Assembly (NCBI GenBank): GCA_044507525.1
Contig: JBIQJM010000005.1
Span: 1 to 64,000, forward strand
Source: Zeimonas sp044507525
GTDB lineage: Bacteria > Pseudomonadota > Gammaproteobacteria > Burkholderiales > Burkholderiaceae_E
DNA: 64,000 nucleotides
Direction: 5' to 3'
The notes under the pieces were generated by a model. The model worked only from the letters and a program-made list of their open reading frames with translations, was not told the origin of the DNA and did no database searches. This document shows, one piece after another, positions 9,109 through 17,548 of the stretch (position 1 is the stretch's first letter; each line of letters starts with the position of its first letter). The translations under genes and the position numbers were made by a program.

Positions 9109-9768
9109 TCAGGAATCGAGCGCGAGCACCGACGCGACGAGATCGGCGCCGTAGTCGATCAGCGGCATCAGTACGCCGCCGAGTGCGCCCGTGGCGAGCA
9201 GCGCGAGCAGCACGAAGATGCCCCACGGCTCGATGCGCGAGTAAGCATTGGAGAGCCGGTCGGGCAGCAGGCTCGCGACGATCCGCCCGCCATCGAGCGG
9301 CGGAATCGGCACCAGGTTGAGCACCGCCAGCGCCAGATTGACGAGCACGCCGGCCACGGCCATGCGGTAGAGGAACTCGCTGTCGACGCCGCCGACGAGG
9401 AGCAGCTTGATCATCAGCCCCCAGCCGAGCGCCATCACGATGTTCGCGCCCGGTCCGGCAGCGGCGACGATGCCCATGTCGCGCCTGGGCGAGCGCAGGT
9501 TCGACTGGATGATCGGTACCGGCTTCGCCCACCCGAAGAGCAACGCGCCTCCGAAGGCCTTGCTGGCGAGCAGGATCAGTGCGGGAACGAGCAGCGTTCC
9601 GACGGGATCGACGTGGCGCAGCGGATTGATCGTCATCCGTCCGAGCTGCTGCGCCGTGCGGTCGCCCAGTTGCGCGGCGACGAACGCATGAGCCGCCTCG
9701 TGCAGCGTGATGGCGAGGATCACCGGGATCGCGTACACCGCCACCAGCTGCGGCAGGCTCAGTTCCAT
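9109..9768 (-). CDS. Site-2 protease family (M50) membrane metalloprotease
   Basis: A 219-residue polytopic membrane protein. The first helix carries HEAAH (the HExxH zinc site), and a later segment has LNLVPIPPLDGG, which supplies the third zinc ligand Asp. This is the compact M50 family without PDZ domains, as found beside yciO-like genes in many proteobacteria. The substrate is unknown. It converges with the GGDEF/EAL gene and lies downstream of yciO on the same strand. Confidence 0.88.
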   Translation of the reverse strand: MELSLPQLVAVYAIPVILAITLHEAAHAFVAAQLGDRTAQQLGRMTINPLRHVDPVGTLLVPALILLASKAFGGALLFGWAKPVPIIQSNLRSPRRDMGIVAAAGPGANIVMALGWGLMIKLLLVGGVDSEFLYRMAVAGVLVNLALAVLNLVPIPPLDGGRIVASLLPDRLSNAYSRIEPWGIFVLLALLATGALGGVLMPLIDYGADLVASVLALDS

Positions 9769-9811
9769 GGCGACGATTGTACAGCGGCCCCGGCGCCTTC
9801 CCGGGAGACGA

Positions 9812-10468
9812 TCAGAAGCGAACGCGCAGCGTGGAGACCTCCGGCCCCGGCAGCCTCGCGCCGATGTCGCCCCTGCCGACGCGCACGACGACCGGCTCTT
9901 CGCCGGTGAGATCGACGACCGTGGTGGGCTCGAAGCCCTGCCCGCCGCCGTCGATGACGAGGTCCACGCGGCCGCCGAGGCGCGCGAGCACTTCGTCGGC
10001 CTCGTGCAGCGGATCGTCCTCGCCGGGCAGGATCAGGCTCGAGCACAGCAGCGGCTCGCCGTGCGCCTCGAGCACGCCCTGTGCGATCGGCGAATCGGGT
10101 ACGCGCAGCCCGATCGTCTTGCGCGACGGATGCCACAGGCGTCGGGGCACCTCGCGCGTGGCGTCGAGCACGAAGGTGTAGGGACCCGGCGTCCACTCCT
10201 TCAGGAAGCGGTACTGCGAGTTGTCGACCCGCGCGTACGTGGACAGCTCGGAGAGATCGCGGCACATCAGCGTGAGCAGGTGCCGCTCGTCGAGCCCGCG
10301 GATCGCACGCAGCCGCTCGACCGCTTCGCGATCGCCGAGCCGGCAGGCGAGCGCGTAGCACGCGTCGGTGGGCATCGCGACGAGGCCGCCTTCGCGCAGC
10401 GTCTCGGCGGCGCGAAAGAGCAGGCGACGCTGCGGATTCGCGGGATGGATCTCGAGCCGCTGCGTCAT
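9812..10468 (-). CDS. yciO: YciO/Sua5/YrdC family protein
   Basis: A 218-residue YrdC-fold protein closely matching YciO, with PTDACYALACR, LTLMCRDLSELSTY, the RKTIGLRVP loop and PTTVVDLT near the end. The fold binds nucleotide and the dsRNA-like groove used by threonylcarbamoyl-AMP synthases, but YciO itself is not the main TsaC. Its start overlaps the stop of the PHP gene by ATGA, matching the yciV-yciO pair of E. coli. Confidence 0.88.
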   Translation of the reverse strand: MTQRLEIHPANPQRRLLFRAAETLREGGLVAMPTDACYALACRLGDREAVERLRAIRGLDERHLLTLMCRDLSELSTYARVDNSQYRFLKEWTPGPYTFVLDATREVPRRLWHPSRKTIGLRVPDSPIAQGVLEAHGEPLLCSSLILPGEDDPLHEADEVLARLGGRVDLVIDGGGQGFEPTTVVDLTGEEPVVVRVGRGDIGARLPGPEVSTLRVRF

Positions 10469-11376
10469 GCGCCGATCGCTGCGGCCTGCCGCAGGCTCGC
10501 CTGCCGCGCCTCGGGCCAGTCGTGCCAGACGGGGACGAGTCCGGGCGGCAGCGGCGGGAGCTGGCCGAATTCGATGCGGTTCTCCCCCGGGCCGTGGAAG
10601 TCGGATCCGCGCGAAGCGAGCAGCCCGCGCGCCGCCGCGATCGAGGCGAATCGGCGCTGGTCGTCGCGCGTGTGCGAAGCGCAGACCACCTCGATGCCCG
10701 TGCCGCCGAGCGCCCGGAACTCGTCGACCAGCGCATCGAGCGCCGCGGCGTCGAGACGATAGCGGGCCGGATGCGCGAGCACCGCCGTCCCGCCGGCGGC
10801 GTTGATCCAGCCGACGGCTTCGTCGAGCGACGCCCAGCGATGCGGAACGAAGCCCGGCTTGCCTTCGACGAGGTACCGGCGGAACACTTCGCGCACGTCG
10901 CTGCAGACACGCTGCTCGACCAGGAAGCGCGCGAAGTGCGTGCGCCCGACCATCGCCGGGTTCGACACGTGGCGCAGCGCCCCCTCATATGCGCCGTCGA
11001 TGCCCACCGCGGCGAGCGCCTCGCCCATCGCGCGTGCGCGTGCGTCGCGTCCGCCGCGCGTGGCGGCGAGGCCTTCGTCCAGCGCGCGATCGGAAGGATC
11101 GATCCGCAGGCCGACGACGTGGACGGTTTCGTCGCCCCAGCTCACCGAGATCTCCACGCCGCAGACGAAGGCGAGCTCCAGGCGCTGCGCCTCGCTGCGT
11201 GCCTCGGCGAGACCGCCGAGATGATCGTGGTCGGTGAGTGCGAGCAGGTGCACGCCGCGTCGATGCGCGAGCTGCACGAGCGCGGAGGGTGCGAGCGTGC
11301 CGTCGGAGACGCAGGAATGGCTGTGCAGGTCGGCGTCGATGTGCGATGGCACGGAACGGGCAAGGCCGTGCGTCAA
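10465..11376 (-). CDS. rnm: PHP-domain phosphoesterase, RNase AM (YciV/TrpH) type
   Basis: A 303-residue protein with the PHP metal-binding motifs DADLHSHS, TDHDHLGG, HPAR and RGSDFHGPG, which should hold the metal cluster. The E. coli homologue (YciV, RNase AM) is a 5'-3' exoribonuclease acting on short RNAs, and the next gene, yciO, is also its partner there. The start is a TTG at 11376 with GAGGAG eight bases before it. The TTG overlaps the hydrolase stop (TTGA). A GTG at 11352 has no ribosome site. Confidence 0.85.
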   Translation of the reverse strand: MTHGLARSVPSHIDADLHSHSCVSDGTLAPSALVQLAHRRGVHLLALTDHDHLGGLAEARSEAQRLELAFVCGVEISVSWGDETVHVVGLRIDPSDRALDEGLAATRGGRDARARAMGEALAAVGIDGAYEGALRHVSNPAMVGRTHFARFLVEQRVCSDVREVFRRYLVEGKPGFVPHRWASLDEAVGWINAAGGTAVLAHPARYRLDAAALDALVDEFRALGGTGIEVVCASHTRDDQRRFASIAAARGLLASRGSDFHGPGENRIEFGQLPPLPPGLVPVWHDWPEARQASLRQAAAIGA

Positions 11377-12287
11377 CGGAAGAACTCCTCGATCAACCGG
11401 GCGATTTCGTCCGGACGTTCATGGTGGAGCATGTGCCCGGCATCGGCAACCGTGACCCTGCGCAGCGAGCGGATCGCGCGCAGCCGCTCCGCGTAGTCGG
11501 GCATCTGCGCGAAGACGCTTCGTTCGTCGGTGATGCCGGCGGTGACGAACAGCACGTCGGCGCGTACCTCGCGCCAGCATGCGAGGGTCTCGTCGACGCG
11601 GTACAGGATCGGCGACGGCAGGCGATGCGCCGGGTCGCCGAGCAGCTCGCAGCGTCCGTCGGGCTTCTCGCGCGCCCAGTGCAGCGCGAGGAACGCGGCG
11701 CGGTCGGCAGGCAACCGCGGGTTGTTCCGCATGAGCCGTTCGACGACCGCCTGCCGCGAAGGATAGTCGCGCATCGAGGCGCCTCGCGCGAGCGCGTCGA
11801 GCCACTTCGCATAGCGCCCGGGCGCCTGCGACGGCTGCGTCGCCGGCAAGCCGAGTCCGTCGAGATTGACGAGGCGGCGCACGCGCTGCGGACGGACGCC
11901 GGCGTACAGCAGCGCGAGGTTGCCGCCCATGCTGTGGCCGACCAGGTCGACCGCCTCCTGCGGCGCGAACGCGGCCAGCAGCGCCTCGAGATCGCCGAGG
12001 TAGTCGGGAAACCAGTAGGTGTCGGCCGGTGCACGCTCGGTGCAGCCGAAGCCGCGCCAGTCGGGCGCGAGCAGGCGCCAGTGCCGCGGCAGGCGATCGA
12101 CGACGAACTGGAACGACGCCGAGACGTCCATCCAGCCGTGCAGCAGGAAGACGGTCGGCGGCGCGTCGGCCGATCCGCCGTGCGCGTCCCAGCAACGCAG
12201 GTGGTAGCGCAGGCCGCGCACGACGTGGAAGATCGAACGGCTCTCGCGTTGCGGGCGATAGACGCCGACGGCGTAGGAACTCGGCAC
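11373..12287 (-). CDS. Alpha/beta-fold hydrolase
   Basis: A 304-residue hydrolase with the oxyanion segment FLLHGWMD, the nucleophile elbow VGHSMGG (Ser), and a C-terminal ADAGHMLHHE that supplies the catalytic His. The substrate is unknown. The GTG start at 12287 has AGGAG 8 nt upstream. The frame is open for hundreds of codons further upstream, antisense to the acyl-CoA synthetase, so ribosome-site evidence decides the start. It is translationally linked to the PHP gene by a 4-nt overlap. Confidence 0.82.
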   Translation of the reverse strand: MPSSYAVGVYRPQRESRSIFHVVRGLRYHLRCWDAHGGSADAPPTVFLLHGWMDVSASFQFVVDRLPRHWRLLAPDWRGFGCTERAPADTYWFPDYLGDLEALLAAFAPQEAVDLVGHSMGGNLALLYAGVRPQRVRRLVNLDGLGLPATQPSQAPGRYAKWLDALARGASMRDYPSRQAVVERLMRNNPRLPADRAAFLALHWAREKPDGRCELLGDPAHRLPSPILYRVDETLACWREVRADVLFVTAGITDERSVFAQMPDYAERLRAIRSLRRVTVADAGHMLHHERPDEIARLIEEFFR

Positions 12288-12341
12288 AATGAGGACTCCT
12301 GCGGGCGACGCCCGCTCGGTCAGGAGCATACGGAGGCACGC

Positions 12342-14033
12342 ATGCGAACGGCGGCACGCGACGACCACGACGTCCTCTACGCGCAGTTTCGCTGGAACGT
12401 GCCCGAACGGTTCAACATCGCCGACGCCTGCTGCACGCGCTGGGCGGGCGACGCACGCCGCACGGCGCTCATCGTAGACCACGGCGACGGACGCATCGAG
12501 AACGTCGCATACCGCCGGCTGCGGCGCGACGGCAACCGCCTGGCCAACGCGCTGCGCGCGCTCGGCGCCGGTCGCGGCGACCGCGTCGCGATCGTGCTGC
12601 CGCAACGACCGGAGACGGTGGTCGCGCACGTGGCCATCCACGGCCTCGGCGCGGTCGCGATGCCGTTGTCGATCCTGTTCGGCCCCGATGCGCTGCGCTA
12701 TCGGCTGGAGGACAGCGGAGCGACGATCGCGATCGTCGCCGCGGCGCAGGCGGAAGCGGTGCGCGCGGCGCGCGGCTCCGCGCTGCGTCACCTGATCGTC
12801 GTCGACGACACGCGGTCGACGAAGCGCCCGGTGCCCGGCAGCGGCGAACACGACTGGACGTCGCTGCTCGCCGCGGCCAGCGACCGCTTCGAGCCCGTCG
12901 ACACCCTGGCCGACGATCCGGCGGTGCTCATCTACACGAGCGGCACCACCGGGCCGCCCAAGGGCGCCCTGATCGCGCATCGCACGCTGATCGGCAATCT
13001 CAGCGGCTTCGTCGCCTCGCAGAACTGGTTTCCCCGGCCGCGCGACGTCTTCTGGTCGCCGGCCGACTGGGCGTGGACCGGCGGCTTGATGGACGCGCTG
13101 CTGCCGACGCTGTATTTCGGCCGACCGATCGTGTCGCAGGCGGGACGCTTCGATCCGCAACGCAGCTACGCGCTGCTCGAGCGCCACCGCGTCACGAACG
13201 CATTCCTGTTTCCCACCGCGCTGAAGATGCTGATGAAGCACGAGCCCGAACCGCGCAGGCGGCATCGGCTCTCGCTGCGCGCGATCATGAGCGGCGGCGA
13301 GGCGGTCGGCGACACGCTGTTCGACTGGTGCCGCGACGAGCTCGGCGTCACGGTGAACGAGATCTTCGGCCAGACCGAAGCGAACTACGTCGTCGGCAAC
13401 TCGTCGTTGCGCTGGCCGGCACGTCCGGGCTCGATCGGGCGACCCTACCCGGGCCATCGCATCGCGATCCTCGACGACGACGGCAACGAGCTGCCGCCGG
13501 GGCAGCTCGGCGAGATCGCGGTGCACCGCCGCGACGTGCACGGACACGCCGACCCGGTGATCTTCCTCGGCTACTGGCGCAACGACGAAGCCACGCGCGC
13601 GAAGTACACCGGCGACTGGTGCCGCACCGGCGACCTCGCCGCCGCCGATTCCGACGGTTATCTCTGGTACGGCGGGCGCGCCGACGACATGTTCAAGGCG
13701 GCCGGCTACCGCATCGGCCCGAGTGAAATCGAGAGCTGCCTGATCCGCCATCCGGCGGTCGCGAACGCCGCCGTCGTCCCGAAGCCCGACGTCGAGCGGG
13801 GCAACCTGGTGAAGGCCTACGTCGTGCTCACGTCGGGCCGGCGTGCCTGCGCCGAGCTGGTCGAGGAGCTGCAGCTGCACGTGCGAGGCAAGCTGGCACC
13901 CTACGAGTACCCGAAGGAGATCGAGTTCGTCGAGGAACTGCCGATGACGACGACAGGCAAGGTGCAGCGCGCCGTGCTGCGCGAGCGCGAGCGCCAGCGC
14001 ACGCAGGGCGGGCACGCGGGCCGGCCGGCGTAG
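12342..14033 (+). CDS. AMP-forming acyl-CoA synthetase (acetyl/medium-chain type)
   Basis: A 563-residue ANL-superfamily enzyme that would activate a carboxylic acid through an acyl-AMP to the CoA thioester. The P-loop YTSGTTGPPKG lies near residue 200, the second motif NEIFGQTEANY follows, and the hinge region is YGGRADDMFKAAGYRIGPSEIE. The C-terminal catalytic Lys is in TTGKVQR. GGAGG precedes the ATG. It diverges from the hydrolase gene, with 54 bp between the two starts. The acid substrate cannot be told from sequence. Confidence 0.87.
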   Translation: MRTAARDDHDVLYAQFRWNVPERFNIADACCTRWAGDARRTALIVDHGDGRIENVAYRRLRRDGNRLANALRALGAGRGDRVAIVLPQRPETVVAHVAIHGLGAVAMPLSILFGPDALRYRLEDSGATIAIVAAAQAEAVRAARGSALRHLIVVDDTRSTKRPVPGSGEHDWTSLLAAASDRFEPVDTLADDPAVLIYTSGTTGPPKGALIAHRTLIGNLSGFVASQNWFPRPRDVFWSPADWAWTGGLMDALLPTLYFGRPIVSQAGRFDPQRSYALLERHRVTNAFLFPTALKMLMKHEPEPRRRHRLSLRAIMSGGEAVGDTLFDWCRDELGVTVNEIFGQTEANYVVGNSSLRWPARPGSIGRPYPGHRIAILDDDGNELPPGQLGEIAVHRRDVHGHADPVIFLGYWRNDEATRAKYTGDWCRTGDLAAADSDGYLWYGGRADDMFKAAGYRIGPSEIESCLIRHPAVANAAVVPKPDVERGNLVKAYVVLTSGRRACAELVEELQLHVRGKLAPYEYPKEIEFVEELPMTTTGKVQRAVLRERERQRTQGGHAGRPA

Positions 14034-14049
14034 CCGGCAGCCACGCGGC

Positions 14050-15099
14050 TTGGACTCGCTCACGCAGGCCGTCCTGGGGGCCGCCGTCTGCATCGCGTCC
14101 ACGGGCAGCGGCACGCCGGTGTGGAAGGCCGCCGCCTGGGGCGCCGTGTGCGGCACGCTGCCCGATCTCGACGCGTTCATCGACCACGGAAACGTCGTCG
14201 CCAACGTCACGCTGCATCGCGGTCCGTCGCACGCACCGTTCTGGCAGACGCTCGCGGCGGTGCCGATCGGCGTCGCCGTCGCCTCGCTCGCCGGCGAGCG
14301 CACCCGCTGGGCGAGGTGGTGCGCGGCGATCTGGCTCGTGCTGGTCACGCACGCGCTGCTCGACGCGATGACGGTCTACGGCACGCGGCTGGCATTGCCT
14401 TTCGACGACCGTCCCTTCGGCGTGGGCAGCATCTTCATCATCGATCCGGCATACACGGTACCGCTGCTCGTCGGCGTCGTGGCGGCGCTCGCGATGCGCG
14501 ACGCGCGCGGACGGCGCTGGAACGCGGCCGGACTCCTCGTCTCCACGCTCTACCTCGCCTTCGGCTTCGCGGCCCAGCAGCACGTGCGCGGGGTCGTCGA
14601 CGCCCGCCTCGAGGCCCGCGACGGCGCGCCGCCGCCGGCCGCGCGCGTGCTCGTCACGCCCACGCCGTTCAATACGCTGCTGTGGCGCGTCGTCGTCCTG
14701 CACGACGACCATTTCGAGGAAGGCTTTCGATCGCTGCTCGACGGCGATGCGACGATGCGCTTCGTCCGGCATCCCCGCGATCCGGCGCTGTACCGTTCGA
14801 TCGCCCACCTCGACGAAACCCGGCGCCTGACGCAGTTCACGCGCGGGTTCTTCCGGGTCGCCCGGGAGGACGATCTCGTCGTGATGACCGACCTTCGCAT
14901 GGGGCAGCACCCGTACTACTCGTTCTCTTTCGCCCTCGCCCGCATCGGAAACCCGGGCGTGCTGCCGATCGAGCCGCGCAACGTCGGCAGCCGCGAGGGG
15001 CTGGACGTGTCGGGGTACCTGCGCTGGCTGGTGCGGCGCGCGCTGGGCAACGACGTGCCGCCGCCGGTGATCGAGCTGTCGCTCAGAACGTCGCCGTGA
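14050..15099 (+). CDS. Membrane-bound metal-dependent hydrolase (YdjM/DUF457 type)
   Basis: 349 residues beginning LDSLTQAVLGAAV (TTG start). The N-terminal half has several membrane segments and conserved motifs GTLPDLDAF, HRGPSHAPF and THALLDAMTVYG, the Asp/His pattern of YdjM-like membrane hydrolases. The C-terminal part is soluble. The substrate is unknown. It lies 16 nt after the acyl-CoA synthetase stop and has no clear ribosome site, so it may be coupled to that gene. Its last 17 nt overlap the convergent TonB receptor gene. Confidence 0.75.
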   Translation: MDSLTQAVLGAAVCIASTGSGTPVWKAAAWGAVCGTLPDLDAFIDHGNVVANVTLHRGPSHAPFWQTLAAVPIGVAVASLAGERTRWARWCAAIWLVLVTHALLDAMTVYGTRLALPFDDRPFGVGSIFIIDPAYTVPLLVGVVAALAMRDARGRRWNAAGLLVSTLYLAFGFAAQQHVRGVVDARLEARDGAPPPAARVLVTPTPFNTLLWRVVVLHDDHFEEGFRSLLDGDATMRFVRHPRDPALYRSIAHLDETRRLTQFTRGFFRVAREDDLVVMTDLRMGQHPYYSFSFALARIGNPGVLPIEPRNVGSREGLDVSGYLRWLVRRALGNDVPPPVIELSLRTSP

Positions 15100-17083
15100 C
15101 GTCGACGCGCAGTCGTCGCCCGGGGGCGAGGAAGCCGACGTACCACTCGTTGTCCCGGTCGAAGACGTTGTCGACCGCGATCGCCGCGCGCAGCCGGTCG
15201 CTCGCGCGATAGACGACCGCGGCGTCGCTCCGCAGGTAGCTGGGCAGCGAGAGGTTCCCGGTCGGGATCGACGAGTCGAAGATGTCGGCCGCGTATTCGG
15301 TGCTCCAGCCGAACGACCAGCGATCGTCGATGCGCCACGAAAGCTGCAGGCCCGCGCGCCGGCCCGGCCGCTGGCGCAGCGGCTCGTCGCTGTCGACGAC
15401 ACGCGTCAGCAGGCGGGTGAAATGCGCGCGCATCGAGAGCGCTTCGCCCGCCTTCCAGCGCAGCTCGAGCTCGACACCGCGCACGTTCACGGTATTGGCG
15501 TTCACCAGCTGGTTGGTCGCGTTGTCGAAGGTGACCAGGTCGGTGTAGCGGGTGCGGAACAGCGTGACCGCGGCGTCGCCGGCGCCGTCGGCGAAAGGCT
15601 GCTGGTAACCGAGCGACGCGCCCTTGCTGTGCTCGGCGCGCAGGTCGGGATTGCCGCTGAGCACCGGCGGCAGGCCGAGCGCGAAGAAGCTCGGCGGCTT
15701 GAAGCCTTCCGAGTAGTTCGCGCGGATCGAGCCTCCGGTGGCGCGAACGGCGTAGCGCACGCCGGCGCTCGGGCTGTTGTTCGACCCGATGCCGTCGACG
15801 CGGTCGTGACGGATGCCGGTCCGCACGAGCCAGTTGGGGCTCGCCAGCCACTTGAACTCGGCGAAACCGGAACGCGTGCTGCGCCGCAGGTCGAAATCGG
15901 CGGGAATCGGGATGCCGAACAGCGTGTACAGGATCTGGTCGGTGCCGTGCTCGCGCTGGTACTCGAGGCCCGCCGCCAGTTCGCTGCCCCCGGGAAAATG
16001 GAAAGTGAGATTCGCCAGCGCCGCGTCGCGCTCGAAGTCGGCCCGTGAGACGGCGGCAGGCAGCCCGATCGGGCTGCGCACCCCCGGGGCGACACCCGGC
16101 GAATCGACGTCCTCGCTGCGCCGGTAGCGGGTCAACGCCGCGTTCAGCGTGGCGCGTTCGCCGAAATCGCGCCATGCACGCACGCTCCAGCTGGTGTCGC
16201 TCGCCTTCCTGCGTTCGAGCTGCCGCAGCACCGCCAGGCGCAGGCCGCCGCTGTCGTCGGGAAAGCTCGTGCCGTCGCGCTCGCCGTGCCGCAGGTCGAC
16301 GTCGACGCCGGCCGATTCGCCGAGCGCGAAGCGCGCGGACGCGTTGATCACCCTGCGGTCGAGCTCGCCGCCGATCGACGCGCGGCCGTCGCGCAGGCGC
16401 GAGGCAGCCAGCGAGAACCGCGCGACCCCGTAGCCTCCCGATGCGCGTGCATGCAGGTTGCGATAGTCGTGCCCCCCGACACCGATTGCCGTCTCGCCGC
16501 TCGGCTCCTGCGTCTTCGCCGAACGCGTGACGACGTTGATCACGCCTCCCATCGCGTCGGCACCATAGACCGAGGAGGCAGCGCCGCGCAGCACCTCGAC
16601 GCGCTCGATCTGGTTCGGATCCAGGCCCGACAGATCGAAGGCGCCGCCCCTCGAGTTCGTCGGATCGTTCACGCGCACGCCGTCGATGAGGACGAGCACA
16701 TGGTTCGGATCGCTGCCGCGCAGGTACGGCAGGCTGATCCCGCCCGGCCCGCCGAGCTGGTCGACCTGGAGCCCCGGCACCTGGCGGAACGGGTCGATGC
16801 CGTGCACGTGGCCGTGGCGCTCGATCTCCTCGCGCGCGACGACCGAGACGCTGTCGACCGCCTCCCGCTGCAGGGTCGGCACGCGATACGCAGTGACGAC
16901 GACGTCTTCCAGGCGGCCGGCGTCGTCGTCGGCCCGCGGCTGCGCCGGCTGCGCGCGCACGGGGAAGGCGGCGATCGCACAGAGCAGTACGGCCGCGGCG
17001 CCCGCGCCCCCGGCGCGCGGCAAGGATCGGGCGCGACGACCGCGGCTCATGCTTCGCTGCGCGCGCGTCGCCCGGGCGCTCAT
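15083..17083 (-). CDS. TonB-dependent outer membrane receptor (BtuB-like)
   Basis: A 666-residue receptor with a signal peptide ending near VRAQ, a TonB box (DVVVTA), a plug domain with LVLIDGVRVND and IERVEVLRGAASSVYGADAMGGVINVVT, and a 22-strand barrel ending in the aromatic residue of VTATF. It imports a scarce ligand with TonB energy. BtuB-like receptors take cobalamin, but the two genes upstream encode a PQQ sugar dehydrogenase and its cytochrome, so PQQ or a metal complex is also possible. The start overlaps the cytochrome stop (ATGA). A second ATG at 17050 also fits. Confidence 0.85.
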   Translation of the reverse strand: MSARATRAQRSMSRGRRARSLPRAGGAGAAAVLLCAIAAFPVRAQPAQPRADDDAGRLEDVVVTAYRVPTLQREAVDSVSVVAREEIERHGHVHGIDPFRQVPGLQVDQLGGPGGISLPYLRGSDPNHVLVLIDGVRVNDPTNSRGGAFDLSGLDPNQIERVEVLRGAASSVYGADAMGGVINVVTRSAKTQEPSGETAIGVGGHDYRNLHARASGGYGVARFSLAASRLRDGRASIGGELDRRVINASARFALGESAGVDVDLRHGERDGTSFPDDSGGLRLAVLRQLERRKASDTSWSVRAWRDFGERATLNAALTRYRRSEDVDSPGVAPGVRSPIGLPAAVSRADFERDAALANLTFHFPGGSELAAGLEYQREHGTDQILYTLFGIPIPADFDLRRSTRSGFAEFKWLASPNWLVRTGIRHDRVDGIGSNNSPSAGVRYAVRATGGSIRANYSEGFKPPSFFALGLPPVLSGNPDLRAEHSKGASLGYQQPFADGAGDAAVTLFRTRYTDLVTFDNATNQLVNANTVNVRGVELELRWKAGEALSMRAHFTRLLTRVVDSDEPLRQRPGRRAGLQLSWRIDDRWSFGWSTEYAADIFDSSIPTGNLSLPSYLRSDAAVVYRASDRLRAAIAVDNVFDRDNEWYVGFLAPGRRLRVDVTATF

Positions 17084-17529
17084 CGCCCGAGCGTGCGCAC
17101 GTAGGCGATGATCCGCAGCATGTCGTCCTGCGAGATGCGGTCGGCGAAGGACTGCATCGCTCCCGACGCACCGGCATAGAGGATGGCGAACATCCCGGGG
17201 TCGGTCGATGTCTGCGGATAGACGTGGTCGCTGCCGATCAGCGCCGGGCACATCTTTCCCGAACCGTCCGCATCGTGGCAGACCTGGCACCACTGCTCGT
17301 ACAGCGCCTTGCCCTGCGCGATCGCGGAAGCGTCCTTCCGATACGCGTTCACGCCGGTCTGCTTGAACTGCTCGAGCGCCGGCGTCTTCGTCGTGGCCTC
17401 CGGCACGTCGATCGGCTGGCCGTCGAAGGGATGCAGGAACACCGGCTCGTCCGCACGAACCGCGCCGGTCGCGCACAGCAGGGCGAAAGCGGCGGCGACG
17501 AAGGCCGCGGCCTCGCCGTTGCGCCGCAC
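17080..17529 (-). CDS. Periplasmic c-type cytochrome
   Basis: 149 residues with a signal peptide (AAFVAAAFALLCATGAVRA) and one haem c site, CQVCH. The likely axial Met is in GAMQSF. The overall pattern resembles cytochromes cL that take electrons from PQQ dehydrogenases. The GTG start at 17529 is chosen because the upstream frame is Arg-rich and gives no signal peptide. It lies 19 nt after the dehydrogenase stop and is coupled to the receptor gene. Confidence 0.8.
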   Translation of the reverse strand: MRRNGEAAAFVAAAFALLCATGAVRADEPVFLHPFDGQPIDVPEATTKTPALEQFKQTGVNAYRKDASAIAQGKALYEQWCQVCHDADGSGKMCPALIGSDHVYPQTSTDPGMFAILYAGASGAMQSFADRISQDDMLRIIAYVRTLGR

Positions 17530-17548
17530 TCGGCCGGAGCTCGCTCGA

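Noticed and set aside
6149..9154. Frames of over 900 codons on both strands over the GGDEF-EAL gene
   Set aside because: Only one frame contains PAS, GGDEF and EAL motifs. The others are Arg-rich shadows.
11373..14348. Minus-strand frame of 991 codons opposite the acyl-CoA synthetase
   Set aside because: Only its last 304 codons are a gene (the alpha/beta hydrolase). The rest is antisense and low-complexity.
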